Shown piece by piece: positions 26,758 through 36,500 of a DNA stretch of 64,000 bases. How positions within the stretch are numbered: the stretch's first letter is position 1; every line of letters starts with the position of its first letter. Origin of the DNA: RYN-230 sp963834705 (GTDB lineage: Bacteria; Actinomycetota; Actinomycetes; Streptosporangiales; Streptosporangiaceae); assembly GCA_963834705.1 (NCBI GenBank), contig CAWICV010000001.1:620001-684000 (forward strand), read 5' to 3'. The position numbers and the translations under genes were made by a program. The notes beneath the pieces are model-generated. The model searched no databases. It was not told where the DNA came from and saw only the letters and a list, made by a program, of their open reading frames with translations.

Positions 26758-27180
26758 TCAGGCCAGGGACGCCTCCAGGGTGATCTCCGGGACGCCGGCC
26801 AGCGCCCGGCTCACCGGGCAGTTCTTCTTCGCGTCGTCGGCGAACTTGGCGAACGCGGCCGCGTCCAGGCCGGGCACCCGCCCGGTGCTGACCAGCGCGA
26901 TCTTGGTGATGGTCGGCACCCCGTCGACCGGCCGCAGCGTCACCGTGGCGTCCGTCTGCACCGACTCCGGCGGCGTGCCCGCCTGGGCCAGCGCGTTGGA
27001 CAGCGCCATCGAGAAGCACGCCGCGTGCGCCGTGGCGATCAGCTGCTCCGGATTGGAGCCGGGTCCGTCCTCGAACCGGGACTTGAACGTGTACCCGCCG
27101 CTGATCGTGTCCCCAGCGGTGAACGTGCCGGCCCCGCTGGCCAGGTCGCCCTTCCACTCCGCGCTTCCCTTGGCAGGCAT
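26758..27180 (-). CDS. osmC: OsmC/Ohr-family peroxiredoxin
   Basis: A 140-residue OsmC-type thiol peroxidase against organic hydroperoxides. Catalytic C55 lies in TAHAACFSMAL and C121 in KKNCPVSRAL; Glu46 (NPEQLIATAH) precedes the first Cys as in the family. The N-terminus (MPAKGSAEWKGDLASGAGTF) is standard. Located between the amidohydrolase and the damaged permease. Confidence 0.93.
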   Translation of the reverse strand: MPAKGSAEWKGDLASGAGTFTAGDTISGGYTFKSRFEDGPGSNPEQLIATAHAACFSMALSNALAQAGTPPESVQTDATVTLRPVDGVPTITKIALVSTGRVPGLDAAAFAKFADDAKKNCPVSRALAGVPEITLEASLA

Positions 27181-27216
27181 GCTGTCTCCCTTCCTCTGGT
27201 CCTCTGGTGGTCGTGC

Positions 27217-28356
27217 TCAGTCAAGCGCATAGACGCGGCGCGCGTTGCCGCCACCGATCATTGCCGCGACGCGCAGCGCCTCGGCCTCGGTCCACTCGCC
27301 GTCGGCCACGAACCCGCCGAGCACCTGGGCGGTGGCCCGGCGCCACTGCAGCGCGCCCAGGTAGTGCAGTTCGGCCGGCCCCCAGGCGTCGGAGGAGAAC
27401 AGCACCTTGCCGAACGGCGCCAGCTCCAGCGACTCGGCCACCACCGCAGGCGCCCGCGCGCCCAGGTAGTTGGCGGCCAGGCCGACATCCAGGTACACGT
27501 GCGGGTAGGCCATGGCCAGATAGCCGGCCCCGCGGTGGAACGGGTAGCAGTGCAGCAGCATGATGGGCGCACCGGTGGGCTCGGCCCGCTCGATGAAGCC
27601 ACGCAGCAGCAATGGGTCGCACCGGCGCAGGTCCGCGTCCGGATCGCCGAAGCCGGTGTGCAGCTGGAGCGGCAGCCCGTGCGACAGCCCGGCCCACAGC
27701 AGGTGGCGGAGCAGCACCGGGTCGGCCACCCGGGCCTGGCCGGTGACCTCGATCTGGTGCAGCCAGCGGCCGGCCGCCGCGGTCACCTCGACCCGGGTCG
27801 GCGGTACCGGGTCGAAGTCGAGGCCGTACCGGTAGCCGACGATGCTCTTCAGCCCGACCGCGCCCGGCACCTGACCGGCCAGGGCCTCGGCGAACCGGCC
27901 GGCGAATCCGGCCGCGGTGCCGTCCCCGGCCAGCACCGCCTGCTCGGCCACCGTCTCCAGCCGGACGATCTCGTCCACCTCGGCACCGGACGCGCCGGCC
28001 AGGCCGTCCAGGCCGAGCATGCCGTCGCGCGGGTACCCGGTGTCCACCAGGAAGTGGCCGATCCCGCTGGCCCGCAGCAGCCGCCGGGTCACCTCGGCAC
28101 CGCCCAGCGCGGCCCGCTGGGCCAGGTAGGCCGCGGCCGGGACCAGCGGCTCCAGGTCCAGCACGGGCGCGCACCAGCGCCGGACAGCCATGCCGAGCTG
28201 GGAGTCGAACTGGGTCAGCCCGGCCGGCACCGGCCGGTCCGACTCGGTGATCAGCTCCTCGAACTCGGCCGCGTCCAGCTCGCTGGCCACCGCCGGGTGC
28301 ACATGGTGGTCGACCAGTGCCAGCACGCCGATACCGTCCGCCATGGCCTGATACAT
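27217..28356 (-). CDS. Amidohydrolase 2 family metal-dependent hydrolase
   Basis: About 379 residues from ATG 28356. The metal-binding HxH is LVDHHVHP near the N-terminus. Other ligand regions are LQLHTGFGDPDADL, MLLHCYPFH and KVLFSSDAWGP, the latter with the catalytic Asp. It resembles the FluG/nodulin-type hydrolase domain and the amidohydrolase-2 decarboxylases. Divergent from the aromatic operon, which supports a role in aromatic or related catabolism. A later ATG at 28344 is possible. Confidence 0.85.
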   Translation of the reverse strand: MYQAMADGIGVLALVDHHVHPAVASELDAAEFEELITESDRPVPAGLTQFDSQLGMAVRRWCAPVLDLEPLVPAAAYLAQRAALGGAEVTRRLLRASGIGHFLVDTGYPRDGMLGLDGLAGASGAEVDEIVRLETVAEQAVLAGDGTAAGFAGRFAEALAGQVPGAVGLKSIVGYRYGLDFDPVPPTRVEVTAAAGRWLHQIEVTGQARVADPVLLRHLLWAGLSHGLPLQLHTGFGDPDADLRRCDPLLLRGFIERAEPTGAPIMLLHCYPFHRGAGYLAMAYPHVYLDVGLAANYLGARAPAVVAESLELAPFGKVLFSSDAWGPAELHYLGALQWRRATAQVLGGFVADGEWTEAEALRVAAMIGGGNARRVYALD

Positions 28357-28379
28357 GGATCTAGGGGTAGCACGTCTCG

Positions 28380-28409
28380 TTGACACTGCCCAGCCCGGTC
28401 CCCTAGATT
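28380..28409 (+). promoter_or_regulatory. Sigma70-type promoter for the benzaldehyde dehydrogenase-pobA operon
   Basis: A perfect -35 TTGACA at 28380-28385 and -10 TAGATT at 28404-28409 with an 18-base spacer. The predicted start site near 28416 lies inside the operator dyads that follow. Confidence 0.7.
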
Positions 28410-28415
28410 CACAAT

Positions 28416-28450
28416 GTTCGAGTTCAGAACTGATGTTCGTTTAGCGAACA
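28416..28450. promoter_or_regulatory. Twin operator dyads (IclR-like) downstream of promoter
   Basis: A perfect 17-bp dyad tgttcg-tttag-cgaaca at 28434-28450 and a second shorter dyad gttc-gagttca-gaac at 28416-28430, with centres about 19 bp apart. IclR-family regulators of 4-hydroxybenzoate/protocatechuate genes (PobR, PcaU) bind GTTCG-type dyads. The placement over the start site favours repression. No IclR gene lies in this window. Confidence 0.6.
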
Positions 28451-28492
28451 GGGTTTTCGTCGGCCGCGCGCGCGGCGATCAAGGAGCATTCC

Positions 28493-29950
28493 GTGGCATT
28501 TCTCGATGAGGCGACGTGGCGCGGCAAGGTATACAGCGGCGGCTGGGCGGCCGCGGGCGGCGGTGAGGCGGCGGTCATCGAGCCGGCCACCGGAAACGAA
28601 CTCGGCCGCACCGGCATCGCGTCCCCGGCCGACATCGCGGCCGCGGCCGCGGGCGCCGCAGCGGCCCAGCCCGGCTGGGCCGCGACACCGCACACCGAGC
28701 GGTCGGCCATCCTGCGCCAGGCCGGCGACATCTGGCGCGAGCACGCGGCCGAGATCGAGCAGTGGAGCATCCGCGAGGGCGGGAAGATCGGCCCGGCCGC
28801 GCAGTTCGAGACGCACGTGGCCACCGAGGAGATCTACGAGGCTGCCACCCTGCCGTCCCGGCCCTACGGTGAGCTGCTGCCGTCCGAGGCGCCCCACCTG
28901 AGCTGGGCCGAGCGGGTGCCGGCCGGGGTGGTCGGGGTGATCTCGCCGTTCAACTTCCCGCAGATCCTGGCCATCCGCTCGGTCGCGCCCGCGCTGGCGC
29001 TGGGCAACGCGGTGGTGCTGAAGCCGGACCCGCGGACCGCGGTCTGCGGCGGCGTGGTGCTGGCCCGGGTGTTCGAGGAGGCCGGCCTGCCCGCCGGGCT
29101 GCTGCACGTGCTGCCCGGTGGCCCGGATGCGGGCGAGGCGCTGATCACCGACCCGGTGGTGCGGATCATCTCGTTCACCGGGTCGACCGCGGTCGGCCGG
29201 CACGTCGGCGCGCTGGCCGGCCAGCATCTCAAGCGGGTGCACCTGGAACTGGGCGGCAACTCGGCGCTGATCGTGCTGGACGACGCGGACGTCCCCGGCG
29301 CGGCGTCGGCCGGGGCCTGGGGCTCGTTCCTGCACCAGGGCCAGATCTGCATGACCACCGGCCGTCATCTGGTGCACGAGGCGGTCTACGACGACTACGT
29401 GGCCGCGCTGGCCGAGAAGGCCAGCCACCTGCCGGTCGGCGACCCGGCCAGCGGCCAGGTGGCGCTCGGCCCGATCATCGACACACGGCAGCGGGACAAG
29501 GTGCACGCCCTGGTCACCGGCAGCGTGGACGCCGGGGCGAAGCTGGCCGCCGGTGGCCGCTACGAAGGGCTGTTTTACCAGCCGACCGTGCTGGCCGACG
29601 TGGCGCCGGCCATGCCCGCCTACGCCAGCGAGGTGTTCGGCCCGGTCGCTCCGGTGCTCCGGTTCTCCACCGCCGAGGAAGCGGCCAAGCTGGCCGCGGA
29701 CACCGAGTACGGGCTGTCCCTGGGCATCCTGACCCGGGACCCGCTGCGCGGCCTGGACCTGGCCCGGAAGATCCCGACCGGCATCGTGCACATCAATGAC
29801 CAGACCGTGGACGATGCGCCGAACACGCCGTTCGGCGGCGTCGCCGCGTCCGGCACCGGTGCCCGCTTCGGCGGCACCGCTAACCTGGACGCGTTCACCG
29901 AGACCCGCTGGGTCACCATGCGCAGCGAGATCGCCCCGTACCCGTTCTGA
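28493..29950 (+). CDS. xylC: Benzaldehyde dehydrogenase-type aldehyde dehydrogenase
   Basis: A 485-residue NAD(P)-dependent aldehyde dehydrogenase oxidising aromatic aldehydes to acids. Motifs: VISPFNFPQILAIRS (cofactor), the general-base region LELGGNSALIVL, and the catalytic Cys in FLHQGQICMTTGRHLVH. The GTG start at 28493 follows AAGGAG. Its stop overlaps the pobA start (TGATG), so the pair is translated together. With PobA downstream, 4-hydroxybenzaldehyde is a likely substrate. Confidence 0.88.
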   Translation: MAFLDEATWRGKVYSGGWAAAGGGEAAVIEPATGNELGRTGIASPADIAAAAAGAAAAQPGWAATPHTERSAILRQAGDIWREHAAEIEQWSIREGGKIGPAAQFETHVATEEIYEAATLPSRPYGELLPSEAPHLSWAERVPAGVVGVISPFNFPQILAIRSVAPALALGNAVVLKPDPRTAVCGGVVLARVFEEAGLPAGLLHVLPGGPDAGEALITDPVVRIISFTGSTAVGRHVGALAGQHLKRVHLELGGNSALIVLDDADVPGAASAGAWGSFLHQGQICMTTGRHLVHEAVYDDYVAALAEKASHLPVGDPASGQVALGPIIDTRQRDKVHALVTGSVDAGAKLAAGGRYEGLFYQPTVLADVAPAMPAYASEVFGPVAPVLRFSTAEEAAKLAADTEYGLSLGILTRDPLRGLDLARKIPTGIVHINDQTVDDAPNTPFGGVAASGTGARFGGTANLDAFTETRWVTMRSEIAPYPF

Positions 29951-31149
29951 TGAGCATTGACCGCACTCAGGTAGGCATCATCGGGGCCGGCCCGGCCGGG
30001 CTGCTGCTATCCCATCTGCTCATGCTGCGCGGCATCGACTCGATGCTGATCGAAGACCGCAGCCGCGATTATTGCGAGGCTCGGCAGCGGGCCGGGCTGC
30101 TCGAGGACGGCAGCGTGGCCCTGCTCCGCCAGGCCGGCCTGGCGGGCCGGCTGGACCGGGAGGGCCTGGAGCACGACGGCATCTACCTCCAGTTCGCCGG
30201 GCAGCGGCAGCACATCGACTTCCGCGAGCTGACCGGCCGGACCGTCACCGTGTACGCGCAGACCGAGATCGTCAAGGACCTCATCGCCGCCCGGCTGGCG
30301 GCCGGCGCCCAGCTCGAGTTCGAGGTATCCGGCACCGAGGTGGCCGAGCTCGACTCGGACCGCCCGGTGCTCCGCTACACCAGTGCCCAGGGCACTCGCC
30401 GCGAGGTGCGCTGCGACGTGATCGCGGGCTGCGACGGGTTCCACGGCATCAGCCGGCCCGCCATCCCGGCCAGCCAGCTGACCACCTGGCAGCGCGACTA
30501 CCCATACGCCTGGCTGGGCGTGCTGGCCGAGGTCCCGCCGTCCACCGACGAACTCATCTACGCCCACCATCCGCGTGGCTTCGCCCTGCACAGCCTGCGC
30601 AGCCCGCAGGTCAGCCGGCTCTATCTGCAGGTCCCGGTGGACGAGGACATCGCCGCCTGGCCGGACGAGCGGATCTGGGCCGAGCTGCAAACCCGGTTCG
30701 CGCTGCCCGGCTGGGAGCTCAAGGAGGGCCCCATCCTGGACAAGGCGGTCACCCCGATGCGCAGCTTCGTGGCCGCGCCGATGCGCTACGGGCGGCTGTT
30801 CCTGGCCGGCGACGCGGCGCACATCGTGCCGCCCACCGGCGCCAAAGGGCTCAACCTGGCGCTGACCGACGTCGCCGTGCTGGCCGAGGCCCTGGGCCAG
30901 CTGCTGAACCACGGCGACCCGGCGCTGGCCGGCGGCTACTCGGCCAACAGCCTGGACCGGGTCTGGCGGCGCACCCACTTCTCCTGGTGGATGACGACCA
31001 TGCTGCACACCGCGCCGGACGGCGACCCGATGGAGACCGAGCTCCAGCTGGCCCAGCTGCGCTACGTCACCACCTCCCGGGCGGCGGCCACCACGCTGGC
31101 CGAGAACTACACCGGCTACCCGGACAGCACCGGCTACCGGCCCAGCTAG
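29950..31149 (+). CDS. pobA: 4-hydroxybenzoate 3-monooxygenase
   Basis: A 399-residue FAD hydroxylase forming protocatechuate from 4-hydroxybenzoate. The FAD loop is GAGPAGLLLSHLL at about 11-23, CDVIAGCDGFHGISR is the DG motif, and GDAAHIVPPTGAKGLNLAL completes the FAD site. YCEARQRAGLLE near 41-52 matches the substrate and NADPH region of PobA. Translationally coupled to the upstream aldehyde dehydrogenase; no ring-cleavage genes are in the window. Confidence 0.95.
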   Translation: MSIDRTQVGIIGAGPAGLLLSHLLMLRGIDSMLIEDRSRDYCEARQRAGLLEDGSVALLRQAGLAGRLDREGLEHDGIYLQFAGQRQHIDFRELTGRTVTVYAQTEIVKDLIAARLAAGAQLEFEVSGTEVAELDSDRPVLRYTSAQGTRREVRCDVIAGCDGFHGISRPAIPASQLTTWQRDYPYAWLGVLAEVPPSTDELIYAHHPRGFALHSLRSPQVSRLYLQVPVDEDIAAWPDERIWAELQTRFALPGWELKEGPILDKAVTPMRSFVAAPMRYGRLFLAGDAAHIVPPTGAKGLNLALTDVAVLAEALGQLLNHGDPALAGGYSANSLDRVWRRTHFSWWMTTMLHTAPDGDPMETELQLAQLRYVTTSRAAATTLAENYTGYPDSTGYRPS

Positions 31150-31155
31150 CCCCGC

Positions 31156-31185
31156 TAGCCCCGGGGGGCCGTCCCCCCGGGGCTA
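31156..31185. terminator. Strong bidirectional hairpin between convergent genes
   Basis: Perfect 13-bp stem tagccccgggggg / ccccccggggcta with loop ccgt, between the pobA stop and the stop of the convergent membrane protein. It has no T tract. The core resembles the hairpin end of the 48-bp dispersed repeat. Confidence 0.75.
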
Positions 31186-31186
31186 A

Positions 31187-32836
31187 CTAGTGCGTGCCCT
31201 TGCGGGCGTACAGCGTGTCGTGCCAGCCGTGCTTGAACACGACCACGAAGTTGTCGTGGAAGTAGGTGCGCAGCCCCGGGTACCAGGCCACCCGGCGGTA
31301 GGCGTTGTAGGACAGCCAGATGAACTGGGCCTTACCGAACTCCTCCCGCCACAGCGCCTGCACGGCGGCCACGTTGCCCGCCCCGGTGGACGGCTTGAGC
31401 CCGTTGGAGAAGCCCAGGTCGCTGCCCAGGCCGTCGAGCAGGTGCGGGCAGTTGGCCTGGTCCGGGCTGAACCGGTTGGCCATCAGCAGGTAGGAGACCT
31501 GGTCGGTGCCGACACAGGCGCCCTTCGGGATGATCGACTCGACCTTGGCCGGGACCGGCCCGAGCGGCAGCTGGAGGTGCGCCTCATGGCCGCCCTGCTC
31601 CAGGGCCAGCAGCACAATGGCCAGCGAGGCCAGCGCCGCGGCCGGTTTCCACAGCTCGGCGGCCCGCTGCGCCGGCAGCCATGACCGGCCGGTGCTCAGC
31701 GAATCCAGCAGCCGGCCCACCGGCAGCGCGATGGACAGCGCGAAGAATGGCGCCAGGAACGCGGCGAAATGGTAGTGGAACTGGTCCGGCCAGAGGAACA
31801 TGACCACGATCACGGCCGTGGTGACCAGCGCGAACCAGTCCAGCTGCGGCGGCGGGCGGCGGCTGAGCAGCCAGCCGGCGGCGATCACCAGCGCGACGGC
31901 CACGATGAGGATCGCGGTGAGCACCTCGATCAGCGTCCGCGGGTGCGCACCGAGGTGCAGGTTGATGACGCCGATCATGTTGCTCAGCCGGACACCGAGC
32001 GGCACCCGGGCCGAGCCGGCCCGCGGCGCCACCTGGGCCACGTACAGGCTCTCGTAGAACCGCTTCGGGGCCAGCCCGGCGAACGGCAGGGTGGGCACCA
32101 GGAAGCCGGCCGCGACCCCGCCGGCGAACACCGCCAGCCGCTTGATCCGCGGCCGGGACAGCAGGAACATGGCGGCCAGCACGAGGACCGGGAAAATGGC
32201 CCAGACCTCGATGCAGCCCGCGAAACCGAACGCCGCGCCACCCCAGAAGAGCCGCTTCCGGCTACTGGTCAGCCCGTCCCGGTCGAACAACGCCAGCGCG
32301 CCGAGCAGGCAGAACAGCACCAGCCACGGCTCGACCAGGATGGTCCGGGCGGTGTACACGCTGTCCGGGTAGACGGCGATGATCCCGCAGGTCACGATCA
32401 CGGCGACCAGGCCGCGGTGCCGGACCAGCAGGCCGGCCAGCGCCACCCCGGCCGTGCTGGCCAGCGTGGTCAGGATCCGCCCGGTGGCCATCGCGGCCGC
32501 CGTCCCGGTGATCTTGGACAGCAGCGCCGAGGGCACCATGAGCAGGGTGATCCCGGGCGGCTGGACCAGGATGAACGTCTTGTACGGCAGCAGCCCGTGC
32601 ACCAGCATGACGGCGCTGCCGAAGTACGGGCCGTCGTCGTACTCGGTCACCCCGAGCAGGTAGCCAGGGCGGCTGAGCAGCAGCAGCCGGAGCGCCAGGG
32701 CCAGCGCGGTGCAGACGATGATGGCCAGGTTGACCGGCGCCAGCCAGCCGCCCTGGCTTCCTGGCGACGCCGCCGCGCCGCTCGGCGACCTTCCGGGCGC
32801 CCCGTCCGGGACCGGCCTGGCAATCGTTCCGCTCAC
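31187..32836 (-). CDS. GT-C-like polytopic membrane protein
   Basis: 549 residues with about ten to eleven transmembrane helices and a C-terminal soluble part of about 130 residues. The first extracytoplasmic loop has the acidic motif TEYDDGPYFGSA (near residue 65), typical of GT-C glycosyltransferases that use polyprenyl-linked sugars. The GTG start at 32836 follows GAGGGAG. The acceptor is unknown; cell-wall polysaccharide or protein glycosylation would fit the fold. Confidence 0.75.
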   Translation of the reverse strand: MSGTIARPVPDGAPGRSPSGAAASPGSQGGWLAPVNLAIIVCTALALALRLLLLSRPGYLLGVTEYDDGPYFGSAVMLVHGLLPYKTFILVQPPGITLLMVPSALLSKITGTAAAMATGRILTTLASTAGVALAGLLVRHRGLVAVIVTCGIIAVYPDSVYTARTILVEPWLVLFCLLGALALFDRDGLTSSRKRLFWGGAAFGFAGCIEVWAIFPVLVLAAMFLLSRPRIKRLAVFAGGVAAGFLVPTLPFAGLAPKRFYESLYVAQVAPRAGSARVPLGVRLSNMIGVINLHLGAHPRTLIEVLTAILIVAVALVIAAGWLLSRRPPPQLDWFALVTTAVIVVMFLWPDQFHYHFAAFLAPFFALSIALPVGRLLDSLSTGRSWLPAQRAAELWKPAAALASLAIVLLALEQGGHEAHLQLPLGPVPAKVESIIPKGACVGTDQVSYLLMANRFSPDQANCPHLLDGLGSDLGFSNGLKPSTGAGNVAAVQALWREEFGKAQFIWLSYNAYRRVAWYPGLRTYFHDNFVVVFKHGWHDTLYARKGTH

Positions 32837-33511
32837 AGCTGGTTTGCTCCCTCAGCCCTTCTCGCCGGTACCTACCGCCGCGCTGCCGCGCAGCACCGCA
32901 TCAACGACCACACTGCAAGTGATGAACCGCACTGGAATTGTGAAGCGCACAGGGCTGTGCACTGCAGGGGCCGAGATCGGGTGCCCCCGGCGAGACTCAG
33001 CGTGCGCGAAGCGGCCGCCTGGCGACCGCCACCAGATGTTACCGGAAGACAAAGCCGCGCAAGGGTGGCGCTAAAGGTTTCATATCCTGCCTATCGCTCC
33101 TAGTCCTGGCTTTTCGGGGTAACCCGGGCAGTCGGCCAGGGGCCCGCCGGGCCAGCCGCGCCTGGTCCCCGGCCTGACCGGAAACTCCCTGGTCACGGGC
33201 GGATAAGCGGAGAAGTTCGGTAGCTGGCCCGCAGCCCGCCCGGGCCGGCCGGGAACGGCCTGGCCGCCTGCCGTGGCGGTTTAGTGAAGTTTGCGTAACG
33301 ACCCGCCCGGTTTGCATCCCGGGCGTGCCGCCCGCGTCCCTTCCATGCTGACCCCGGGCCGGGGGGCCGCGCGATGGAGCGGCACCCACCTCCGCTGTGG
33401 GCCTGGGCCTACCCGCGGCGGCGGCCGCCACCCCGGGTCCAGGTCACAGCTTGCTAACAGGAAATCTTCCTAAAAGCCCGGGACCACCCGGTCCGCGCCG
33501 GCCGGTGTATC
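32837..33511. other. 675-bp gap without a recognisable gene
   Basis: No open frame with plausible codon use or known motif is seen on either strand. It must hold the divergent promoters of the GT-C protein and the ABC permease operon. A small hairpin ccgcc-tgccgt-ggcgg followed by ttt lies at 33264-33279. No riboswitch or RNA gene could be recognised. Confidence 0.6.
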
Positions 33512-36500
33512 GTGGGGACCGTGCGCTTGCTCCGGGGGTCCATGACGCTGCGCCGGATGAACGCGTACCGGCTGGTGCTGGGCACCGCCGCACTGACCGT
33601 CTTCGTCACCGCGGCCCTGGCCACGGCGCTGGCCGCGTTCGCCGGCGCGGCGCTGCCCCAGGCCGCGCATCGTGAGCTGGCCGCCGCGCCGGGCACCGCG
33701 CTGGACATCACCGGCTCGGTGACCGGCGGCCAGCTCGGCCGGTACCAGGCTGGACTGCAGTCCGCCACCCGGTCCGGGCTGCCCGGCGTCCCGGTCACCC
33801 TGCATCAGTCGGTGTGGTCGGATCCGCTCCGGCTGGCCGCGGCCGGGCCGGCCCTGGCCCGGCTGACCGGCAAGGGCAACGTGCTGCTCACCCAGGCGGC
33901 CGCGTTCGGCGGGATCCAGTCGCACGCCGTGCTGGTGTCCGGGCACTGGCCCGCCCCGCCCCGCCCGGGCCAGCCGGTCCAGGCGGCGCTGCCGCAGGCC
34001 GCGGCGCTGCTCGCGCACCTGTCCCCCGGGGCCCGGCTGCAGACCAGGGACCAGGTGTCCGGCCGCCCGGCCCGGTTCGTGGTGACCGGGATCTTCCGGC
34101 CGCGGACTGGCACGCCGGCCGCGGCCAGCTACTGGGCGCTGAACACGGTCGGCGCCAGCGGGACCAGCACCTCCGGCGGGTTCACCACGCTCGGGCCGCT
34201 CACCGTCAGCCCGGCCGCGTTCCGCGGCCCGCTGAGCGTCAACGCGGCCAGCTGGGTCGCCCAGCCGGACACCTCGCGGATCCCGGCCGGCCAGCTGACC
34301 GCCACCGCCACCCGGGCCGCCGCGCTGCGCCAGCAACTGGCCAACTCCGGCTCGCTGTCCGGGCTTCAGGTCAGCACGAACCTCCCGGCGGTGCTGGACA
34401 GTGCCGCGGCCAACCTGGCGGTGGCCCGCTCGCTGCTCGTCATCGGCGCCCTCGAGCTTGCGCTGGTCGCCGCGGCTGCGCTGGCCACCGCCGCGGCCTA
34501 CCTGGCCGACCAGCGGGAAGGCGAGTCGGCCCTGCTCGCCTCGCGCGGCACGGCCCGGGCCCAGCTGGCCCGGCTGAACGCGGCCGAGGCGGTCATCCTG
34601 TGCCTGATCGCTACCGCGGCCGGCGGGCTGGCCAGCAGCCGGCTGGCCATGGTGCTGGCCTCGGCCGGGCCGCTGCGCGCGGCCGGGCTGCGGCTGCCCG
34701 CGTTCCCGCCCGGCGCCTGGCTGGCGCTGGCCGTGACCGCGGCCGGGTCCCTTCTGGTGCTGCTCTGGCCCACGCTGCGCACGCTGGCCCCGGGCATCGC
34801 GCGGCAGCGCCGCGGCCGCCAGGGGTCGGTCTCCGGCATCGCCCGGGCCGGCGCCGACCTGGCCCTGGTCGCGCTGGCCGGGCTGGCCGGCTGGCAGCTC
34901 CGGCACTACTCGGCCGTGGTCACCTCGGCCAATGGTCCCGGCGGCGTCAACCCGGTGCTGGTGCTGGCCCCGGCGCTGGCGCTGGCCGGGGGCACCGCGC
35001 TCACGCTGCGCGTGCTGCCGCCAGCCGCCCGGGCGGCGGACCGGCTGGCCTCCCGCGGGCGGCGGCTGTCCCCCGCGCTGAGCTGCTGGCAGCTCAGCCG
35101 GCGGCCGCTCAGCCAGGCGGCCGGTGCACTGCTCATCGTGCTGGCCGTGGCCACCGGGACGCTGGCACTGTCCCAGCACCGGAGCTGGGCCCGGTCCGCC
35201 GCGGACCAGGCCTCGTTCAGCGCGGGCGCGGACACCCGGGTCGACCTGGCCAGCCCGCTGACGGCCAGCACGGCCTGCCGGCTGACCAGCTGGCCCGGGG
35301 TCCGCGGCGCTACCCCGGTAGCCACGCTGACCGGCAGCGGCACCGGTGAGACCCTCGCATTGAACGCCAGCAGCGCGGCCGGTGTCGTCCTGCTGCGCGC
35401 GGACCAGTCGGCGAAACCCGCCCCGGCGTTGTTCCGGGCCATCGAGCCAGCCGGCCGTCAGCCCGGTGTCGTGCTGCCCGGCCACCCGGCCGCGGTGCAG
35501 CTCGACGCCAGCCTGGGCCCGGCGTCGCTGCGGCTGGCCCCGGCCGCGGTGACGCTGTCGGTGCAGGACGCCGACGGGGACGTGTACCAGGTCAACGCGG
35601 GCACCCTGACGGCCGACGGCCGCCCGCACCAGCTCACCGCCCGGCTCGGCACCGATCTCCTGAGCACGGGCCCGCGGCATGGCCAGGTCATCGCCCCGCT
35701 GCGGCTGGTCGGGATCAGCGCCAGCTACCAGCTGCTGCCGGGCGCCGCCACGTCCGACGCCGCACTGCAGGTGCTGCGGATCGGCACGCTCGGCGCGGCC
35801 GCCCGGGCTGGGACCGGTACGGCGGCGGCCGTGCCGGGCAGTGCGCTCAGCGGCTGGGGGGCCGGCGTCGCCTCGCCCGAGCTGGCCGCGCTCCGCCCGC
35901 TGCCGGGCCAGATGGCCGGGGCGTCCGGGCTGCCACAGCGGCTGGCCTGGAAGCGCTCCGGCACCCAGCAAGCGCTGTCTTTCACCCCCGGCTATGGGCA
36001 GGCGCTGCCGGCCAACCGGGGCCAGCCACTGCTGCCGATCTTCGGCCAGCTGACGCTGACCGCGGCCGCGCCCACCGCGGCCGCCCTGCCGGCCATCGCC
36101 ACCCAGTCCTTCCTGGCCGCCAGCAACACCGGGGTCGGGGCCACTGTCGACGACAGCGTGGACGGGCTGACCGTCGCGGTGCACATCGTCGCGGCGGTGC
36201 ACTCGTTCCCCACCGTGACCTCCGGCGGGGCGCTCATCCTCGATCTGGGCGCGGTGCAGCAGGCCCTGCTCAGCCGGGGCCTGCCGCCGGCCCCGGCGAC
36301 CAGCTGGTGGCTGGCCACGCCCGGCGGGACGCCGCCCGGGCTGGCCCGGCTGCTGCCCGGCGGGTCGTCGCTGACCAGCCGGGACCAGCTGGCCGGGGGC
36401 CTGCTCGGCAACCCGCTGTCCGCGGCGCCGCAGCAGGCCGTGCTGGCGGTGGCCGTGGCCGCCGCGCTGCTCGCCATCGCGGGCTTCTTCGTCAGCATCG

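Noticed and set aside
32837..33511. Possible riboswitch upstream of the GT-C gene
   Set aside because: No conserved core of a known class could be matched; only a short hairpin was seen.
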